Source: Anaeromyxobacter sp. (lineage in GTDB: Bacteria > Myxococcota > Myxococcia > Myxococcales > Anaeromyxobacteraceae). From it: a DNA stretch of 37,189 nucleotides. The DNA lies in NCBI GenBank assembly GCA_025360965.1, contig JANYBC010000012.1:1-37189 (forward strand). Reading direction: 5' to 3'. The translations under genes and the position numbers were made by a program. The notes beneath the pieces are model-generated. The model searched no databases. It was not told the origin of the DNA and worked only from the letters and a program-made list of their open reading frames with translations. This document shows, in pieces, positions 32,535-37,189 of the stretch; the first letter of the stretch is position 1; each line of letters begins with the position of its first letter.

Positions 32535-33137
32535 ATGGCAGGGCTGCTCTTCGTCTCGCAAGCCATGATCGACTCCTGGGCCGACCAGGGGCGGATCGAC
32601 TTCGTCGGCAACGTCATGACGCTGCACTCTGGCGAAGGCCGAGGGCGCAGCTACGCCCTCGACCCGGCGGTCCGCTTCCTGGCGCTGCTCGGCGCCGAGA
32701 CCGACCCGCACCAGCTCCTCAAGAAGGTCAAGTCGGTGGCCCAGCTCAGGGAGCTGGGGGCCGAGGTGATCGACGCCTCGGTCGTGCACGGCGACGTCGC
32801 CTACGAGGTGGAGCCGGGGTACCTCGCCGAGGTGAGCGCGCTGCAGGCCGCGGCCACCGCCAAGGTCGATCCGGCCCGCGCCGGGGCCACCAGAGCCGCG
32901 CCTCCCGCGCCCCCCCAGGCCGCGGCCCTCAGGCCGGGCATCCCGGTGGCGCCGCGCGTCGCGCCGCCGGTACCACCGCCGCCGGTCCGGGCGCCTGCGC
33001 AACCGCCGCCAGCTCCAGCGGCGACGGGGAAGGCGCCTGGCGCCCCGCCACCGGCCGGGCCGCTCCCCGCCAACCTTGAGGGCCGACGCAAGGAGGCCGA
33101 AGAGCTGGCCCGCTTCCTCCTCGACAAACTCTCCTGA
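32535..33137 (+). CDS. Hypothetical protein with a Pro/Ala-rich linker
   Basis: 200-residue protein of unknown function. Residues 1-105 form an apparently folded domain ([26 protein letters not shown], then Y-E-V-E-P-G-Y). Residues ~110-175 are a Pro/Ala-rich linker with runs of Pro. A short charged helix ([16 protein letters not shown]) ends the protein. There is no signal peptide or membrane segment, so it is probably cytoplasmic. The start is ATG 32535 with AGGA upstream. It lies between trxA (divergent) and the ccsA/hemA block. The folded half and the last helix could be protein-interaction parts; this is inference. Confidence 0.7.
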   Translation: MAGLLFVSQAMIDSWADQGRIDFVGNVMTLHSGEGRGRSYALDPAVRFLALLGAETDPHQLLKKVKSVAQLRELGAEVIDASVVHGDVAYEVEPGYLAEVSALQAAATAKVDPARAGATRAAPPAPPQAAALRPGIPVAPRVAPPVPPPPVRAPAQPPPAPAATGKAPGAPPPAGPLPANLEGRRKEAEELARFLLDKLS

Positions 33138-33197
33138 TTCTTGTGGTAGGACGCGGCCACTCCCGGATCGGTTCGGGGGCACCGCAGACACGGACCC

Positions 33198-34049
33198 ATG
33201 AGCCTCGACCTCCTCCGCTTCACCGCCGGCCTCTACGCCGTGGCCGCCGCCGGCTACCTGCTCTACTTCGCCCGCCCCCGCTACACCCTGGCGGCCCGGG
33301 TCGGCGGCTGGTTCCTCTCCGGCGGCGTGGTCGTGCACCTCGCCGCCATCGGCCTGGCCTGCAAGGAGTTCGGCGGGCTGGAGTGGTTCACGCTGCGCGG
33401 CGGCATGGTGCTCACGGCGGTGCTGTTGGCCGGCGCCTACCTGCTGGTGCAGCGCTTCTACCACCTGCCGTCGGTGGGGGCCTTCGTCACCCCGCTCACG
33501 CTCATCATCCTGCTGCCGACGCTCTTCGGAGAGGGCGGCGCGCCCGGAGTGGCCCCGGCGGCGCTCCGCCACCCGGCCATCACCGGCCACATCATGACCG
33601 CCTCGCTCGGCGTGGCGCTCTTCGGGCTGGCCTTCGGGGTGGCGCTCATGTACCTGCTGCAGGAGCGCGAGGTGAAGGGGAAGCGGTTCGGGGCGCTCTT
33701 CTCGCGCCTGCCGCCGCTCGGCTCGCTCGACAAGCTGACCGACCGCCTGGTCAGGATCGGCTTCCTCTTCTTCACGGTGGCCAGCATCGCCGGCGCCGTC
33801 ATCGCCCGCTCGGTCTGGAAGAGCGCCTGGTCCTGGGACCCGCAGCAGGTCTCCACCCTGGCGATCTGGGCGCTCTACGGCGGCATGGTCCAGCTGCGCC
33901 ACCTCGGCTGGCACGGGCGGCGCTACGCCCTGCTCACCGTCTTCGGCTTCGCCATCCTCATGACGTCGATCGTGACCCTGCGCTCGGTGCCCGGACTGAC
34001 CATGCACGCCGGCGAGTACAAGGGGCCGAACACGGAGTCGAACAAGTGA
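33198..34049 (+). CDS. CcsA/HemX-type cytochrome c biogenesis membrane protein
   Basis: 283-residue polytopic membrane protein with about eight hydrophobic helices. The haem-binding WWD-type loop is visible as S-A-W-S-W-D-P-Q-Q, and a His at H-I-M-T in a preceding helix is a possible axial ligand. CcsA moves haem across the membrane for cytochrome c maturation; the close relative HemX, encoded next to hemA in many bacteria, affects glutamyl-tRNA reductase levels. Its position, overlapping hemA by 4 bases (GTGA), fits either. The start is ATG 33198. I cannot separate CcsA from HemX by sequence alone. Confidence 0.82.
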   Translation: MSLDLLRFTAGLYAVAAAGYLLYFARPRYTLAARVGGWFLSGGVVVHLAAIGLACKEFGGLEWFTLRGGMVLTAVLLAGAYLLVQRFYHLPSVGAFVTPLTLIILLPTLFGEGGAPGVAPAALRHPAITGHIMTASLGVALFGLAFGVALMYLLQEREVKGKRFGALFSRLPPLGSLDKLTDRLVRIGFLFFTVASIAGAVIARSVWKSAWSWDPQQVSTLAIWALYGGMVQLRHLGWHGRRYALLTVFGFAILMTSIVTLRSVPGLTMHAGEYKGPNTESNK

Positions 34050-35383
34050 GCGGCCGCGGGCTCTTCCTGGTCGGACTCTCGCACAAGAGCGCGCCCATCG
34101 AGGTGCGCGAGCGGGTGGCCCTGAACGGCGCCGATCTCAAGGCGGCGCTGCAGCAGCTGCGCGCCAGCCAGGGCGTCGAGGAGGCCTTCGTGGTCTCCAC
34201 CTGCAACCGGGTCGAGGTCTTCGTGCAGGCCGAGGGCGAGGAGGCGGCGCGCCGCTTCTTCACGAGCCGGGCCGAGCAGGCGGGGGATCACCTCTACGTC
34301 AAGGCCGGAGCAGACGCCGTCCGCCACCTCTTCCGGGTCGCCGCCAGCCTCGACTCGATGGTGGTGGGCGAGCAGCAGATCCTCGGGCAGGTGAAGGAGG
34401 CCTACGGCCTGGCCAGCGGCGTGGAGGCGGCCGGTAGCTACATGTCGCGCCTATGCAACCGCGCCTTCGCCACCGCCAAGCGGGTGCGCACCGAGACCGG
34501 CATCGGGCGCGGGGCCACCTCGATGTCGCAGGTGGCGGTCGAGCTGGTCGAGAAGATCTTCGGCGATCTGAAGGGCCGCACCATCCTGCTGCTCGGCGCC
34601 GGCAAGATGGGGGCGCTCTCGGCCAAGGCGCTGCAGGTGCTCGGGGCGGACCGCGTGCTGGTGACCAACCGGTCGCCGGAGCGCGGCCAGCAGCTGGCGG
34701 CCCAGGTGCAGGGCACCTTCCGCCCCTGGGCCGACCTGCACCAGCTGCTGGTCGAGGCCGACGTGGTGATCGTCTCCACCGGCGCGCCCAGCTACGTGCT
34801 CACCGCCGCGATGGTTCGCACCGCCAAGAAGCAGCGGCGCCACCGCAACCTCTGCCTCATCGACCTGGCGGTGCCCCGCAACGTCGACCCGGCCTGCGCC
34901 GACCTCGAGGACGTCTTCGGGTACGACGTCGACGACATGCAGAAGGTGGTGAGCGCCAACCACCAGGCCCGCCAGGGCGAGGCCCAGAGCGCCGAGGCCA
35001 TCGTCGAGGCCGAGGTGCTGGCCTTCACCCGCGAGCGCGAGACCCGGGCGGCGCTGCCGGTGCTGGTGACCCTGCGGCTGCGGGCCGAGGCGATCGCCCG
35101 GGCCGAGGCCGAGCGGACCCTGCAGAAGGCCGGCGCCGCGCTCGACGACCGGACCAGGGCCTCGATCGAGGCCATGGCCAGCGCCATCGTCAACAAGCTG
35201 CTCCACCTGCCCACCGTGCGCCTCAAGGCCGCGGCGGCTGTCGGCGAGAGCGCACTGGCTGGCGCCGTCGCCGAGCTCTTCGGCCTCGATCAGGCCCAGC
35301 CCCCGCCCGGCGGTCGCCGCGCCCCGCTCGCCAACGGCGCCACCACCCCGGGCCTTCCCCCGCCCGAGAAGGACGACCAGTGA
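34046..35383 (+). CDS. hemA: Glutamyl-tRNA reductase
   Basis: 445-residue enzyme that reduces glutamyl-tRNA(Glu) to glutamate-1-semialdehyde, the first committed step of the C5 tetrapyrrole pathway. The N-terminal catalytic domain shows S-H-K-S-A-P and S-T-C-N-R-V-E with the nucleophile Cys53, then [10 protein letters not shown]. The NADPH domain has L-L-L-G-A-G-K-M-G (about residues 180-190). A C-terminal dimerisation helix follows, and a Pro-rich tail of ~30 residues ends the protein. The start is GTG 34046 with GGAG 8 bases upstream. It overlaps hemC by 4 bases. Confidence 0.96.
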   Translation: MSGRGLFLVGLSHKSAPIEVRERVALNGADLKAALQQLRASQGVEEAFVVSTCNRVEVFVQAEGEEAARRFFTSRAEQAGDHLYVKAGADAVRHLFRVAASLDSMVVGEQQILGQVKEAYGLASGVEAAGSYMSRLCNRAFATAKRVRTETGIGRGATSMSQVAVELVEKIFGDLKGRTILLLGAGKMGALSAKALQVLGADRVLVTNRSPERGQQLAAQVQGTFRPWADLHQLLVEADVVIVSTGAPSYVLTAAMVRTAKKQRRHRNLCLIDLAVPRNVDPACADLEDVFGYDVDDMQKVVSANHQARQGEAQSAEAIVEAEVLAFTRERETRAALPVLVTLRLRAEAIARAEAERTLQKAGAALDDRTRASIEAMASAIVNKLLHLPTVRLKAAAAVGESALAGAVAELFGLDQAQPPPGGRRAPLANGATTPGLPPPEKDDQ

Positions 35384-36327
35384 CCATCCGCATCGCCACC
35401 CGCAAGAGCCCGCTGGCCAGGTGGCAGGCCAACCACGTCGCCGACCTGCTGCGCGCGCTGGAGCCTGGACTGCAGGTCGAGCTGCACGAGCTCATGACCC
35501 GCGGTGACAAGATCCTCGAGGTGCCGCTGGCGCTGGTGGGCGGCAAGGGGCTCTTCGTCAAGGAGATCGAGGACGCCTTGCTCAACGGCGATGCCCAGAT
35601 CGCCGTCCACTCGATGAAGGACCTCCCGGCGCTCATCGCCCCCGGCCTGGTGGTGGCCGCCATCCCGGTGCGCGAGGATCCGCGCGACGCGCTCTGCTCA
35701 CCGAAGTGGAAGACGCTGGAGAACCTGCCGCGCGGCGCTCGCATCGGCACCTCGTCCCTGCGCCGCTCCGCCCAGCTGAAGGCCATCCGCCCCGACCTGC
35801 AGATGGAGGTGGTGCGGGGCAACGTGCAGACCCGCCTCAACAAGGCCTCCGACGGGCTCGACGCGGTGGTGCTGGCCTACGCCGGCCTGCGCCGCCTGGG
35901 GCTGGCCCAGCACGCCACCCAGGTGCTCTCGCCCGAGCTGATGCTGCCGGCCGTGGCCCAGGGGGCGCTGGCGCTGGAGGCCCGCGCCGACGACGCCGCC
36001 ACCCTGGCGAGGCTGGCGAAGCTGGACGACCCCGAGACCCGCTACCGGGTCGAGGCCGAGCGCGGCTTCCTTTCGCGCATCGAGGGGGGCTGCCAGGTGC
36101 CGATCGCCGGTCACGCCACCGTCGCCAATGGGCAGGTCCACCTGCGGGCGCTGGTGGCTTCGCTCGACGGCACGCGCGTCATCCGCGGCGAGCGGCGCGG
36201 CCCGGTGGAGGAGGCGCGCGCCCTCGGAGACGCGCTGGCGGTCGAGCTGCTCGGTCATGGCGCCGGCGAGATCCTCAAGGAGGCCGAGGGGCACACCGTC
36301 GGCCTCGGCGCGCCGGTCAGGAAGTAG
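35380..36327 (+). CDS. hemC: Hydroxymethylbilane synthase (porphobilinogen deaminase)
   Basis: 315-residue enzyme that links four porphobilinogen units into hydroxymethylbilane. Family blocks are [42 protein letters not shown] and V-R-G-N-V-Q-T-R-L. The dipyrromethane cofactor attaches to Cys238 in G-G-C-Q-V-P. The start is GTG 35380, overlapping the hemA TGA. hemD follows after 4 bases. hemB is not in the window. Confidence 0.97.
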   Translation: MTIRIATRKSPLARWQANHVADLLRALEPGLQVELHELMTRGDKILEVPLALVGGKGLFVKEIEDALLNGDAQIAVHSMKDLPALIAPGLVVAAIPVREDPRDALCSPKWKTLENLPRGARIGTSSLRRSAQLKAIRPDLQMEVVRGNVQTRLNKASDGLDAVVLAYAGLRRLGLAQHATQVLSPELMLPAVAQGALALEARADDAATLARLAKLDDPETRYRVEAERGFLSRIEGGCQVPIAGHATVANGQVHLRALVASLDGTRVIRGERRGPVEEARALGDALAVELLGHGAGEILKEAEGHTVGLGAPVRK

Positions 36328-36331
36328 CGCC

Positions 36332-37102
36332 ATGGCCGGGGCGTTGGCCGGCCGGACCGTGGTGGTGACCCGCGGCGCGGGCGGCGACGACGCGCTCTCT
36401 GCGCGGCTGCGCCAGCTGGGGGCGGAGGTGCTCGAGTTCCCGGCCATCGCCTTGGCGCCGGCCGAGGACTTCGGCCCGCTGGACGAGGCGCTGCGTGGGC
36501 TGGCGCGCTTCGACTGGGTCGCCTTCGCCAGCGGCAACGCGGTGGAGCAGGCGGTGGCGCGGCTCGACGCGCTCGGCCTGACGCGTGGCCTGCTGGCCGA
36601 CCGGCGGCTCGCCTGCGTCGGGCCGGCCACCGGCGCGCGGCTGGAGGCGCTGGCGCGGGCCCCGGACCTGATGCCTTCGGAGGCGACCGGCGCGGCGCTG
36701 GCCGCCTCTCTGGCGCCGCACGTCCGCGGCAAGGCGGTGCTGGTGCCGAGGGCGGCCGAGGGCCGGCCGGAGCTCATCGACGGGCTTCGTGCTGCCGGGG
36801 CCGAGGTGGTGGCGCCGGTCTCGTACCGGACGGTGCTGGCCGCCCCCGGTTCGCTCGCCGCGCTGGGGGCGCTGCTGGCGGCGGGGAGGGTGGACGCCGT
36901 CACCTTCGCGTCGCCGTCGGCGGTGCAGGGTGTGGTGGCGGGGCTCGGCTCGGAGGCGTCGCGACTCGACGGCGTGCTGCTCGGCGCCATCGGACCGACC
37001 ACGGCGGAGGCGCTGCGGGCGGCGGGGTTCACGGCGGGAGTGGTGCCGGACATCCACACCGCCGAGGCGCTGGCCGACGCCCTGGCGGTCAGACTGGGGT
37101 GA
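36332..37102 (+). CDS. hemD: Uroporphyrinogen-III synthase
   Basis: 256-residue enzyme that cyclises hydroxymethylbilane to uroporphyrinogen III. The two-domain pattern is visible: V-V-V-T-R near the N-terminus, F-D-W-V-A-F-A-S-G-N-A-V near residue 65, V-L-V-P-R-A in the middle, D-A-V-T-F-A-S-P-S-A-V and the final I-G-P-T-T-A-E-A-L. Sequence is weakly conserved in this family, so the assignment also rests on position 4 bases after hemC. The start is ATG 36332. It ends the hem operon within the window. Confidence 0.92.
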   Translation: MAGALAGRTVVVTRGAGGDDALSARLRQLGAEVLEFPAIALAPAEDFGPLDEALRGLARFDWVAFASGNAVEQAVARLDALGLTRGLLADRRLACVGPATGARLEALARAPDLMPSEATGAALAASLAPHVRGKAVLVPRAAEGRPELIDGLRAAGAEVVAPVSYRTVLAAPGSLAALGALLAAGRVDAVTFASPSAVQGVVAGLGSEASRLDGVLLGAIGPTTAEALRAAGFTAGVVPDIHTAEALADALAVRLG

Positions 37103-37156
37103 TAGGCGTCGGCCTGACCTGGCGCCTAGTGCCGCGACCCAGGCAAGATGCCTACT

Positions 37157-37176
37157 GCGAGAGCCGATCCTCTCGC
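37157..37176. other. Perfect hairpin after hemD
   Basis: GCGAGAG (37157-37163) pairs with CTCTCGC (37170-37176) around a CCGATC loop. A second short inverted repeat, TAGGCG (37103-37108) with CGCCTA (37123-37128), begins right after the hemD stop. There is no T-run inside the window, so a terminator role is unproven. Confidence 0.4.
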
Positions 37177-37189
37177 TGCGGCAGGCGGC

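Noticed and set aside
32439-34007. 522-codon minus-strand open frame across the hypothetical and ccsA-like genes
   Set aside because: Low-complexity shadow translation spanning two real genes and the trxA promoter.
37103-37189. tRNA gene at the right edge
   Set aside because: There are short inverted repeats but no TTC-containing T-arm or acceptor stem pairing.

Overview
The window is high-GC, densely packed chromosomal DNA from a bacterium. The gene set and composition point to Myxococcota, most likely an Anaeromyxobacter-like organism. This is inferred from the look of the proteins (DUF507 protein, two-subunit AddAB-like nuclease, mreC-mreD-mrdA-rodA block, ccsA/hemX-hemA-hemC-hemD block, collagen-like lipoprotein, many GTG starts and 4-base overlaps); no search was run. 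I see no insertion sequence, prophage, CRISPR array, rRNA or tRNA. Most of the window is core housekeeping sequence.

Layout. 1-2.2 kb: a collagen-repeat lipoprotein and, convergent to it, a B12-binding radical SAM protein of BchE-like architecture with a Met/His/Pro tail. 2.4-6.4 kb (minus strand): a tight operon of DUF493 protein, polytopic membrane protein (probable CTG start), DUF4129 protein, DUF4350 protein and MoxR ATPase, without the usual DUF58 gene. 6.7-8.0 kb: an Ig-like repeat protein that begins inside a repeat and has no signal peptide. 8.1-10.6 kb: thiamine genes thiS, thiG and a thiE-like gene, with an opposing gene for a probable tandem flavin split-barrel protein between thiG and thiE. 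10.6-13.1 kb: a CRP-family regulator, QueD, an aldo/keto reductase and a VOC-fold protein. 13.1-19.7 kb: an AddB-like/AddA-like helicase-nuclease pair.

19.8-22.8 kb: DhnA-type fructose-bisphosphate aldolase, a DUF507 protein and an uncharacterised two-gene unit (winged-helix-like protein plus small helical protein). 22.8-27.4 kb: DUF3108 protein, a tiny zinc-ribbon protein, and a minus-strand run of PpiD-like foldase, Maf, DUF4337 protein and YggS. 27.5-32.0 kb: rod-shape operon mreC, mreD, mrdA (PBP2), rodA. 32.1-37.1 kb: thioredoxin (minus), a proline-rich hypothetical, then ccsA/hemX-like, hemA, hemC, hemD, which together make the tetrapyrrole precursor uroporphyrinogen III from glutamyl-tRNA (hemB lies elsewhere).

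I found no clear new multi-gene system. The points most worth a second look are Cys quartets in both AddAB-like subunits, the probable CTG start in the MoxR operon, the MoxR operon without DUF58, the N-terminally truncated Ig-like protein, the unrecognised gene pair at 21.6-22.8 kb, and a recurring -10-like hexamer close to start codons that suggests leaderless transcripts.
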